Positions 7,630 through 15,800 of a DNA stretch of 31,188 nt are shown one piece after another (within the stretch, counting starts at the first letter, position 1; every line of letters begins with the position of its first letter). The position numbers and the translations under genes were made by a program. The DNA comes from CAZRAL01 sp964598005. Its GTDB lineage: Bacteria; Pseudomonadota; Gammaproteobacteria; Burkholderiales; Usitatibacteraceae. Where the stretch lies: NCBI GenBank assembly GCA_964598005.1, contig CAZRAL010000030.1, positions 1 through 31,188 of the forward strand, in the 5' to 3' direction. The notes under the pieces were generated by a model, which made no database searches, was not told the origin of the DNA, and worked only from the letters and a program-made list of their open reading frames with translations.

Positions 7630-8609
7630 GAATCTTCCGCCTGCGCGCGGCCGCCCCAGGTGAAATAAGCCAGCACCAGCAGCCAGAAGGCAATGCCGAC
7701 GCCATATTTGACTTCCACAGGTGGAACGCGCCACGCCGACCAGAAACCTTCGATCACCGCGGCCATGGCGGTCAACAGCGCGGCACCGTAGACCAGTTGG
7801 GTGGCCGGACCCATGCGCGTTTTCAGCGCGGCGAGCCGGGTTTGCTGCCCGGGCGCAATCAGCGCATAGCCGATTTCCAGCCCAGCAGCAGCAGATAAAA
7901 CGATACCGACGAGCTCGAAGGCGCTGTGCCCGGCTACGAACCCCCAGAACGTTTCAATATAGCCAATCTGGGTAAGGTGCCCGGCAATGGCGCCGATATG
8001 CAGTGCATTGAAAATAACGAAAAACAAGGTGCCGATACCGAACAACAAGCCGCCCGCAAAGCATTGAAAATCGATACTCACGTTATTTTTGATATAGAAC
8101 GCAAACATGACAAAATCATCGCGTGCGCCGTCAGGCCGCCCCAGCCTTTGCGCTTCAGGGGCATACATTTGCTGCATCTCGGATACCTGATCGGGATCAA
8201 TGAACAGGTAAACCAGTTCCGGAAAAAAATAGACAGCCAGGGCCACGCCGATGAGGGGAACAAAAAATAACGTGGCTGCCGTCCATATGCTGATGTAGCG
8301 CGCACGCACCGCCTGCGGCAGCCCATAAGCAACGAAATGAACGAATCCGCTTTGCGGCCGGTCCCGTCCCGCATACAGCGCCTGGTGACCCGCCAGCACA
8401 ATGCGTTCGAGGCGCGCCACCAGTTCGCCTGAGTAGTGACGGTCGCGCGCCAAGGCAAAGTGTTGGGCCAGTTCGCGATACCGGGCTGGAAATTCATGCG
8501 CTTTGAAAGGTTGATTGTTGGGGCCAGCCGGGCGCGGCGCCAGATCAAGCCAGCGTTCAAGGGCGAGCCAACGCGGCGCGAAACGCGTTTCGAATATCTC
8601 CTGTTTCAT
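7626..8609 (-). CDS. Stage II sporulation protein M-like (SpoIIM/DUF95) membrane protein
   Basis: 327 residues. A soluble N-terminal part (KQEIFETRFAPRWLALERW and RYRELAQHFALARDR) is followed by multiple membrane helices starting with YISIWTAATLFFVPLIGVAL. The conserved SpoIIM core is visible in MFAFYIKNNVSIDFQCFAGG, LFGIGTLFFVIFNALHIGA and GHSAFELVGIVLSAAAGL. In Bacillus SpoIIM works with SpoIID/P in septal peptidoglycan remodelling; in proteobacteria homologues sit in MoxR modules with unknown role. Start and stop both overlap neighbours by ATGA (8606-8609 and 7626-7629). No sporulation genes occur nearby, so the name reflects family only. Confidence 0.9.
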   Translation of the reverse strand: MKQEIFETRFAPRWLALERWLDLAPRPAGPNNQPFKAHEFPARYRELAQHFALARDRHYSGELVARLERIVLAGHQALYAGRDRPQSGFVHFVAYGLPQAVRARYISIWTAATLFFVPLIGVALAVYFFPELVYLFIDPDQVSEMQQMYAPEAQRLGRPDGARDDFVMFAFYIKNNVSIDFQCFAGGLLFGIGTLFFVIFNALHIGAIAGHLTQIGYIETFWGFVAGHSAFELVGIVLSAAAGLEIGYALIAPGQQTRLAALKTRMGPATQLVYGAALLTAMAAVIEGFWSAWRVPPVEVKYGVGIAFWLLVLAYFTWGGRAQAEDS

Positions 8610-9244
8610 GAACGTCCGACCAGATGATTGGCATAGGCAATCAGCCGATTGACGGCGGCCTGACCATGTTGTTTATTATCCAGGCCTTCCAGTAAGGGGC
8701 CAGCCTGCAGCGCGATTTCCGCCGCACGGGCGTCCGACCATAAGGGTCGGCGTTCAGCAAATTCGATCAATGCCCGCTCCTCTGGCAAACGCAAAAAAAT
8801 CGGCGGCGCCAGGGGGGGCAGAGCCGGAACACGGTGTGTGTTGGCGCTTTTTTGAACATGAACCACGATAGTGCCTGCCGCCAGATCACCGAGGCGTTTG
8901 AAATCGCGATTGAACAGCATGGCGATAAAACCGAAAGCGTACAAAAACGGTAAAAAATCGACCGCCCGCAGCAAGTTGCGCGACACCGAGGCGTGAATCC
9001 CCAAAGGCGTACCGTCATCGTGCAGCACGCGCAAGCCCATTATTTTTTTCCCCGGTGTGGCGCCGTTCCAGAGCCATTCGAACAATACCGGGTAACCCCA
9101 TTCCAGCAAAAACGTGAGCAGAATGGCTATCCCGGCTCCTACCTTGGCGAAAGGGGAGAGGCTGGCAAAAATGGCGAAAAACAGCAACACGCGAACAAAA
9201 AAATCGATGACCCACGCCAGCGCGCGCGGCACCGGTCCCGCCAC
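8606..9244 (-). CDS. RDD family membrane protein, 5' end uncertain
   Basis: The first canonical start in frame is GTG at 9244, giving 212 residues. RDD features are present: GPVPRALAWVIDFFVRVLLF with the Arg-Asp pair, GATPGKKIMGLRVLHDDGTPLG, and NRDFKRLGDLAAGTIVVHV, with about three or four membrane helices. The frame remains open upstream to a TAA near 9334 and encodes SVRRTAFDTLRKIPSPEGIE directly before the GTG, which looks like the usual RDD N-terminus (PEG-E-L-V-AG). No ATG, GTG or TTG occurs in that stretch, although GGGGAG precedes ATT at 9322 and CTG at 9319. The real protein may therefore be about 25 residues longer. First gene of the ATGA-linked chain. Confidence 0.85.
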   Translation of the reverse strand: MAGPVPRALAWVIDFFVRVLLFFAIFASLSPFAKVGAGIAILLTFLLEWGYPVLFEWLWNGATPGKKIMGLRVLHDDGTPLGIHASVSRNLLRAVDFLPFLYAFGFIAMLFNRDFKRLGDLAAGTIVVHVQKSANTHRVPALPPLAPPIFLRLPEERALIEFAERRPLWSDARAAEIALQAGPLLEGLDNKQHGQAAVNRLIAYANHLVGRS

Positions 9245-9357
9245 GACGAGGGGAAGCTCGATCCCCTCGGGCGACGGAATTTTCCGCAGCGTATCAAAAG
9301 CGGTGCGACGAACGCTCAGAATAAGCTCCCCATTTTTTTACCAATGAACTACGATTT

Positions 9358-10200
9358 TTATGCCGTGGGTTCGACAAAAATATCGCGGTAAGCCGCATAC
9401 GTGCCGGTACTGATAAGCGGGACGAGTACGAACAGCCCTAAAAATAGTGTAAAAATAGTCAGGATGCCGAAAACAAGAATGATCAAGCCGAATAGCAGAC
9501 ACGGGACAAAATTTTTCAGGCAGCCGTAAAAACTCATGGTCATGGCTTCGATCGGAGAACGATCATGAAATACAATCAAAGCGGGTGCAAACCATAGCGC
9601 CATGGCCAGCGGAATGGCTAGTAGCAAAGCAACCAGTACTACAACAATGATTGCCAGAACGAAGGTTCCACCCATCATGGCTTTTATGGCCTCCGGATCC
9701 TTATTCAGGAAAATGGCGCTGGTTACGCCGCTGGAGCCAATCATGATAATAGCCAGAATAGCAACAATAATAACAATGGCGATACCACCAACCAATGCCA
9801 ATGCACCCACGGTGAATAAGGAACCGGCATTTTTGTTAAAGCCAGCGAACAAATGATTCACTTCCAGCGCTTCGCCGCGATCCAGGGCCTGACAACCCAG
9901 CATCAATCCGCCGTCGATTACCGGCCGCAACAGCGCGGTGATCAAATCTCCGCCAAGCGGGATGATCACCCCGATTATGCGGGTGAAGAGCCAGTATACG
10001 AATAGCAATATCATGTTGACGATCCAGATCAGCGGCGAGAGCGCGAATAACCGCCAGCCGCTGACTATCCATTCCCAACTGTTGCTAATGCCAACGCGCC
10101 TGCCGTTGGCGATGAGCTGTCCTGAATTTCCTTTGAGGTCGGCCCCCAGTACTTCCACGGTAGGGGCCTGGTAAGGATTGGGCTGATTTTCATTTTCCAT
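9358..10200 (-). CDS. BPSS1780-type membrane protein, paralog B
   Basis: 280 residues from MENENQPNPYQAPTVEVLG. The open frame extends 5' to about 10401, but that part overlaps the upstream paralog and is not homologous to it, whereas MENEN aligns with the MENEK start of that paralog. AAAGAGAA lies a short distance upstream of the ATG. About six hydrophobic helices follow a short hydrophilic N-terminus; conserved blocks are WEWIVSGWRLFALSPLIWIV, GFNKNAGSLFTVG and LWFAPALIVFHDRSPIEAM. Proteins of this type are common in betaproteobacteria and have no known function. It is the downstream copy of a tandem pair and lies 114 bases before the annotated RDD start. Confidence 0.85.
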   Translation of the reverse strand: MENENQPNPYQAPTVEVLGADLKGNSGQLIANGRRVGISNSWEWIVSGWRLFALSPLIWIVNMILLFVYWLFTRIIGVIIPLGGDLITALLRPVIDGGLMLGCQALDRGEALEVNHLFAGFNKNAGSLFTVGALALVGGIAIVIIVAILAIIMIGSSGVTSAIFLNKDPEAIKAMMGGTFVLAIIVVVLVALLLAIPLAMALWFAPALIVFHDRSPIEAMTMSFYGCLKNFVPCLLFGLIILVFGILTIFTLFLGLFVLVPLISTGTYAAYRDIFVEPTA

Positions 10201-10235
10201 GGTGTTTTCTCTTTGCAAATAGTGAAAGTAAAAAA

Positions 10236-11060
10236 TTAATGGTCGCTGGCAGTAAAAATGTCGCGATATGAGGTGTAAATGGCGATGTATAACATTGGTA
10301 CCACGACAAAAAGCCCGAGGAGAAGCGGGATCATGGCGAGGATGAGTAATATGAAAGTAATGATGCCATACAGCAAGAAGGGTATTACGTTGCGCAGGCA
10401 ACCCTTGAAACTCATGCTCATAGCGGCGATGGGTGAAACATCATGGAACAATACCAGCGCTGGCGCGAACCAGGCGGCCATCATGATGGGAATAGCAAGC
10501 GCCATAATGATTAAAAAGAACAGCAAAAAACTTAATCCAGCCTCTTCATTGATGACTTCGCGTATGGCTTCCGGGTTTTGGGAAAGGATGGCGGTAAAGA
10601 ATCCGCTGTTATCCAATACGGCCACAAATAAAATAGCCGCAATAATGAAGAGGACGATCCAGAGGCCAAGAGTAAGCAAGCCTAATCCCAATAAAGGGCC
10701 AGTTTTTTCCCTGAATCCGGCAAACAGATCACCGACTTCCAGCGCCCGGCCGCCGTGGACAGCATGGGAGCCATATAGAAAGCCTGCCATCCATACAGGC
10801 CCCAATACTATGCCAACCAGCGAACCAAAAGGAATCAGGCCAATAATAAAGTTGATAATGAAAAAAAGCACAAAATTGACGATCCAGATCAGTGGTGAAG
10901 CGGCAAACAGTTTCCAGGCTGCACTGATCCAGCTCCAGCAGTTACCCACACTGACCGTGCGGCCACCGGGGATAAATGAATGCGGATCGTTTTCCGGCGC
11001 GGCAGTAAGCGTAGCTACCGCCGGCGCTTGATAGGGGTTGACTGGTTTTTCATTTTCCAT
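10236..11060 (-). CDS. BPSS1780-type membrane protein, paralog A
   Basis: 274 residues from MENEKPVNPYQAPAVATL, with a clear ribosome binding site (GGGAGA six bases before the ATG). The N-terminal 45 residues are hydrophilic; then several membrane helices follow, including PLIWIVNFVLFFIINFIIG and LGLWIVLFIIAAILFVAVL. Blocks shared with the next gene are W-WI-AW-LFA-SPLIWIVN, LFAGF, AWFAPALVLFHDVSPIAAMS and the C-terminal YRDIF. The pair is a tandem duplication separated by 35 bases. Function unknown; the protein is certainly an inner-membrane protein by hydropathy. It follows folP by 50 bases with no terminator, so it may be in the same transcript. Confidence 0.85.
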   Translation of the reverse strand: MENEKPVNPYQAPAVATLTAAPENDPHSFIPGGRTVSVGNCWSWISAAWKLFAASPLIWIVNFVLFFIINFIIGLIPFGSLVGIVLGPVWMAGFLYGSHAVHGGRALEVGDLFAGFREKTGPLLGLGLLTLGLWIVLFIIAAILFVAVLDNSGFFTAILSQNPEAIREVINEEAGLSFLLFFLIIMALAIPIMMAAWFAPALVLFHDVSPIAAMSMSFKGCLRNVIPFLLYGIITFILLILAMIPLLLGLFVVVPMLYIAIYTSYRDIFTASDH

Positions 11061-11110
11061 GTAACTCTCCCTTTTTGATTTGGAAACGGAACAAGTCAGT
11101 AGTCTATTTT

Positions 11111-11950
11111 TTAATCTATGCCACTTTGGTCATAAACCATTTGCAATATCTTGAAAGCATCGCGGGTTTCCTTGACATCGTGAACCCGAACAATGGCCGC
11201 GCCCTGCTGTGCGGCCAGGATGGCGACCGTGAGGCTGGCCGCCATGCGCTGATCCAAGGGCCGCCCCGTTACTATACCCAAGGACGCTTTGCGTGAAAAG
11301 CCAGCCAGCACGGGGTAACCGCTGTTAACAAGGCGATCCAGTTTTTTAAGTAGCGCGAAATTATGTTCGAGGGTTTTGCCGAAACCAAACCCCGGGTCGA
11401 TCACAATCCGTTGTCGGGCTATTCCAGCCGCCTCACAGCTGTAGGCGCGCTGCAGCAAAAAATCATGTACCTCGGACACCACATCGGTATAAACCGGATT
11501 GAGTTGCATGGTGGATGGAGTGCCCTGTTTATGCATGAGGCACACCGCAACGTTCGATTGCGCCACGATTGGCATGGCATCTTCGTCCTGAAGGGCGTTG
11601 ATGTCGTTGATCATGGCGGCGCCCACCGCAATCGCGGCCCGCATGACTTCCGGCTTTTGTGTATCGATGGAGAGGGGAATGCCGGTGTCGATGAGCCCTT
11701 CCAGTACCGGCAAGACGCGATCCAATTCTTCCTGAACCCCAACGGCTGGCGCACCCGGCCGGGTTGATTCCCCGCCGATGTCGATGATATCGGCTCCCTG
11801 TTCAGCCAGCTGCCGTCCATGTGCGATTGCTGTGTCGCAAGCCAGAAAATGCCCCCCATCGGAAAATGAATCGGGCGTGACGTTGAGAATGCCCATGATC
11901 AAGGGGTGATCAAGTTTTAAAACATGGCGGCCACAATTGAGTTGTTTCAC
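11111..11950 (-). CDS. folP: Dihydropteroate synthase
   Basis: 279 residues, cytosolic; condenses 6-hydroxymethyl-dihydropterin pyrophosphate with p-aminobenzoate in folate synthesis. Diagnostic motifs are MGILNVTPDSFSDGGHF (pterin pyrophosphate loop), GADIIDIGGESTRPGA, DTQKPEVMRAAIAVGAAMINDINAL, ICLMH-type CLMHKQGTPSTMQ, RIVIDPGFGFGKTLEHN and VRVHDVKETRDAF at the C-terminus. Length matches the family. The start is a GTG at 11950; an in-frame TAG lies 18-20 bases upstream, and I see no strong ribosome binding site. In many beta- and gammaproteobacteria folP directly follows ftsH and precedes glmM; here ftsH is about 7 kb away and glmM is absent. Confidence 0.95.
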   Translation of the reverse strand: MKQLNCGRHVLKLDHPLIMGILNVTPDSFSDGGHFLACDTAIAHGRQLAEQGADIIDIGGESTRPGAPAVGVQEELDRVLPVLEGLIDTGIPLSIDTQKPEVMRAAIAVGAAMINDINALQDEDAMPIVAQSNVAVCLMHKQGTPSTMQLNPVYTDVVSEVHDFLLQRAYSCEAAGIARQRIVIDPGFGFGKTLEHNFALLKKLDRLVNSGYPVLAGFSRKASLGIVTGRPLDQRMAASLTVAILAAQQGAAIVRVHDVKETRDAFKILQMVYDQSGID

Positions 11951-11988
11951 GATTGTATTTTTACGCAGCTACGCATTGAGAATGAAAA

Positions 11989-12008
11989 GGGCGGCAATAT
12001 TGCCGCCC
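11989..12008 (-). terminator. Hairpin terminator upstream of folP
   Basis: A perfect 20-base palindrome (GGGCGGCAAT/ATTGCCGCCC) is followed on the minus strand by TTTTCATTCT. This fits a Rho-independent terminator with a short T tract reading in the minus direction. It lies 14 bases past the TAA of the possible remnant described next and only 38 bases before the folP start. Confidence 0.6.
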
Positions 12009-12022
12009 GGCTTGTTGCTTGC

Positions 12023-12145
12023 TTATTTACTGATGTTACCCACCGCTACGGGATCAATCCTGAACTTGTCATACGAAGCAAATTCTTTATATCCGCTGCA
12101 AGAAGGATCCACGCACCGTTTCGGCGCACGAGCACTAAAAAATTC
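12023..12145 (-). pseudogene. Possible 3' remnant of an unidentified gene
   Basis: A minus-strand frame reads APKRCVDPSCSGYKEFASYD followed by KFRIDPVAVGNISK and a TAA at 12023-12025, directly before the 11989-12008 hairpin. Its 5' side runs into the palindromic repeat at 12143, and no plausible ATG exists before an in-frame stop. The composition looks protein-like and the stop-plus-terminator arrangement suggests a genuine gene end, but I do not recognise a family. It may be leftover from rearrangement at the border between the efflux cluster and folP. It may also be chance. Confidence 0.25.
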
Positions 12146-12257
12146 GTCGCCCCCGAGAAAGCGGGGGCCTAGTGGCGTTGGTAACTTTTGCCATGATTTT
12201 TGCTATAACAAGCGCCCCACAAAGTCGCTGGATTCCCGCTTTCGCGGGAATGACGGT
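12143..12257. repeat. Palindromic interspersed repeat with two hairpin arms
   Basis: Left arm 12143-12172 (TTCGTCGCCCCCGAGAAAGC then GGGGGCCTAG) and right arm 12225-12257 (TCGCTGGATTCCCGCTTTCG then CGGGAATGACGGT) are inverted relative to each other, and each is itself a hairpin. The right arm matches the very common proteobacterial unit GTCATTCCCGCGAAAGCGGG-AATCCAG. The left arm aligns with the same unit, but ATTCCCGC/GCGGGAAT is replaced by the still-paired CCCCCG/CGGGGG. About 50 bases separate the arms. The 376-base gap between folP and the small periplasmic gene is made of this element, the possible remnant and the hairpin; 12258-12326 shows nothing else. Confidence 0.75.
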
Positions 12258-12326
12258 GACGGTTTATGGTTGGGCAAGCCATTTTCATAGTGTGGTTGCG
12301 TATCAGTTATTCAGAGGTTCCTTATA

Positions 12327-12797
12327 TCAATGTTTATGTCCCGAATGGTCGTCCTTCGCGGGTGTTCCAGCTTTTGCAAATGGAGTGAACCGTGCCTGCT
12401 CTGCCGCTTTTCCGGCAAATGTTACCGACACCACGGCCTTCATGTCCGGTGTTGGGGTATACGCACCCGAGCCCTTGAGAACGTTATCCCCATCCGGCGT
12501 CAGGTTGATGGTTGTCTTGGTTTTACCCGCGAGAATCGTGACCGTGCCTTTGGCGCCGGTAGTGGAAACTTTGTTTCCAGCATGGTCGGTGACATACACC
12601 GCGACAGGATTGTCCTTGGCCTGCTTGTTATCCTTGGCTACAACGAGTTCGAAGTGATAAATGCCTGCCATGCGAAGCTGGCCGCCATGCGGCGCTGTTT
12701 GCGTATCCAGATATTCGTCGGTATGGGCACGGGTTCCCCCTGCCACGAACAAGCCAGCAATGGTGGTAACGGTGATCAGGATATGGCGAAATTTCAT
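12327..12797 (-). CDS. Small periplasmic His-tailed protein of metal efflux cluster
   Basis: 156 residues. A signal peptide (MKFRHILITVTTIAGLFVAGG, cleavage probably after TRA) exports it; the mature part begins HTDEYLDTQTAPHGGQLRMA and has a beta-rich domain (YHFELVVA, VAVYVTDHAGNKV, KTKTTINLTPDGDN). It ends in a metal-ligand-like tail DDHSGHKH. AAGGAG upstream of the ATG is an excellent ribosome binding site. It lies 36 bases after the RND pump gene and is probably the last cistron of the operon. A periplasmic metal-binding or sensing accessory is a reasonable inference; similar hypothetical proteins accompany heavy-metal RND pumps. No CzcI, CusF or CopC motif pattern is clear. Confidence 0.85.
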   Translation of the reverse strand: MKFRHILITVTTIAGLFVAGGTRAHTDEYLDTQTAPHGGQLRMAGIYHFELVVAKDNKQAKDNPVAVYVTDHAGNKVSTTGAKGTVTILAGKTKTTINLTPDGDNVLKGSGAYTPTPDMKAVVSVTFAGKAAEQARFTPFAKAGTPAKDDHSGHKH

Positions 12798-12833
12798 GAT
12801 TTTCTCCTTGGTAAGTGATGAAAGTGAATCGTG

Positions 12834-15800
12834 TCAAAAACTTTCCTTGCTATGTCCGGCAAGGAGTTGTTTGAGAGGTTTCTCCCCCCAAAGCCAGAAC
12901 ATCAGTGGCGTCAGCACCGTGTCAAGCAGGGTCGAGCTGACCAACCCCCCGAAGATGACGACGGCTACCGGATGCAGCATTTCCTTTCCCGGGGCACTGG
13001 CGGAGAGCAGCAGCGGTAAAAGCGCGAAGGCGGCGACCAGTGCGGTCATCAGCACAGGCGTGAGACGCTCGAGCGAGCCGCGCACAATCATCGACTGGCT
13101 GAAGGTTTCACCTTCGAATGCACACAGGTTGATGTAATGGCTGATTTTCAGGATACCGTTACGCGTGGCAATGCCGGCAAGGGTAATAAAACCGACGAGG
13201 GCAGCCACCGACAGCGGCTGTCCGGATATCCACAGCGCAATCACACTGCCCACCAAAGCCAGTGGAATGTTAACCATGATGATCAGCACCAGTGTCATTG
13301 AGCGATAGCGGCTGTAGAGGACCATGAAGATGAGCGCCAAAGATACGAGCGCCAGTACGGTAATGAGTTTCGTTGCTTGTTCCTGAGCCTGAAACTGTCC
13401 TTCGATTGCAGTGAAATATCCCTGTGGCAGGGGCTTGGACGCCAGTTCGGTGCGAATGTCGGAAATAATACGCGAAAGGTCGTGGCTACCGGTGTTGGCA
13501 GATAGCACGATGCGTCGCCGGGAATTTTCACGGGCGACCTGATTGGGGCCTTCGCTTTCCTCGACGTGGGCGATCTTCGACAAGGGGATGAAACCGAGCG
13601 GTGTCTCGACCAGCAAGTTGGCCAGCGCCTGCGGGCTGCGTGCATTTTCTGGCAGTCGTACCAGAAGGTCGAAGCGCCGGTTGCCTTCGACGACCTGAGT
13701 TATTTTTTCTCCCTCGATAATCTGTTCGAGACTACGCAAAAGGTTGCCAGGCGCTACGCCGTAGCGTGCTGCACTGGCGTAGTCAAGGTTGATCTTGATT
13801 TGTGGAATCAACACCTGCTTTTCGATCTGCAGATCGGTTATGCCGGGAATACGCGTCAGGCGTTCACGCAGTCCGGCTGCCAGACTACGTAGCGTATCCA
13901 GATCGTCACCGTAGATCTTCAATGCAATCTGTGCGCGTACACCTGAGAGCAGGTGATCGAGGCGATGCGATATCGGCTGCCCCACGCTGGAGACCGCTGG
14001 CAGGGTTGAAAGAAGCGTGCGAATGTCAGCAATGATGGCCTCGCGGCTGCGGCTGGACTGCTTGAGGTCTACATCTATCTCGGTGTAGTGCACACCCTCT
14101 GCATGTTCATCGAGCTCGGCGCGCCCCGTGCGGCGGCCAACCTGGGTTACTTCGGGCACCTGGCGTATCAGCACTTCGGCATGCGTACCAATGCGGTTAG
14201 ACTCGGTCAGCGAGGCGCCAGGGTTGAGCAGCAAATTGATGGTCAGGGTTCCTTCATTGAAGGGGGGCAGAAACGACCGCGGAAAAAATGGCACACTCAC
14301 GCTTGCCAGCGCCACCATGACGAGCGCAGTAGCCAGCAGTGCGCGCGCATGGGGAAACGACCAGTGCAAGAGCCGCGCATCCAGGCGTTTCAACCCGCTC
14401 ACCAGCGGGCTGTCACCGGTGTGCAGTTGTTTCATTCCTGGCAACAGGTAGTAGCACAACACAGGGGTTACGGTAACTGCCACCAGCATGCTGGCCAGAA
14501 TGGAAACGACATATGCGATGCCCAGCGGGGTGAACAGCCTGCCCTCGATCCCTGGCAATGCAAACAGGGGGACAAACACCAGAACAACGACCAATGTGGC
14601 ATATACCACGCCGGTTCGAACCTCTCGTGAAGCGGAAGCAATAACCTCCAATGCAGCAAGGGGTGCCTGACGCAGGCGGTTTTCCTTGAGACGGCGCAGC
14701 ACGTTTTCGACATCGACCACCGCATCGTCCACCAGCTCGCCGATGGCAATGGCCAAACCACCCAGCGTCATGGTGTTGATCGACAGGTCGAAGTAGCGGA
14801 ATATCAGACCGGTGGTCAGCAGGGAAAGTGGAATAGCGATCAGCGAGATCACGGTTGTACGTACGTTGAGCAGGAACAGAAAGAGGATGACCGCGACCAT
14901 GATGGCACCATCGCGCAGCGCTTCCTTGATGTTGGTCACCGACCGCTCGATGAAATCCGCCTGTTTGAAGAGAAAAGCGGGCGCAGCGACGCCAGGTGGC
15001 CGGTTCTTTGCCAGGTCGGCCACAGCCTTCTCGATTTCGCGAGTCAGCGTCACACTGTCGGCGGTGGGCTGTTTCTGCACCGACAGAATGACTGCTGGCT
15101 TGCCCTGATAGCTGCCATCACCACGCTTGATGGCTGGAGCAAGTACGACCTGCGCGACCTGTTTGAGCAATACGGGTTGACCATTTTTCACCGTGACGAC
15201 CAGGTTCTGCAGATCCTCGATACGGCTGGTGCGCCCAATGATACGGATGAGATATTCGCGTCCCTGTGCCTCCAGAAAGCCACCGCTGGTATTGGCGCCG
15301 AAATCGCGTAAGGCGAGCTCAATCCTTTCGCGAGCCACGCCAAGCGCTTGCATCTGCGCGGGTTGGAGTTCGACGCGGTACTGGCGCACCTCACCGCCAA
15401 TCGGAATAACCTGCGCCACACCGGGAATGGTCAACAAACGGGGGCGCATGACCCAGTCGGCATACTCGCGTACGGCCATGGGACTGGCTATGACCTGGCT
15501 GGCCGCTACGTCTGCCGCCGATTCGATTGGCAATGCGATCAGCAGGATTTCGCCCATGATCGATGAAATCGGCCCCATCTGCGGCACCACGCCTGGCGGC
15601 AATTGTTCACGCACCAGATTCAGCCGTTCGGCAATCTGCTGGCGATTGCGATATATGTCCGATCCCCAGTCGAATTCAACGTAGACGATGGACAAACCCA
15701 CGCCAGAGATGGAACGCACCCGGCTCACGCCTGGCATGCCATTCATACTTGATTCAATGGGAAAGGTGACGAGCTGCTCGACTTCCTCGGGCGCCATGCC

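Noticed and set aside
9358..10401. 347-residue version of paralog B
   Set aside because: The extra N-terminus overlaps paralog A in another frame; the MENEN start aligns with paralog A and has a ribosome binding site.
10279..11031. 250-codon plus-strand frame antisense to paralog A
   Set aside because: It mirrors a clearly coding membrane-protein gene on the minus strand; Met/Ser/Pro-rich composition is typical of an antisense shadow.
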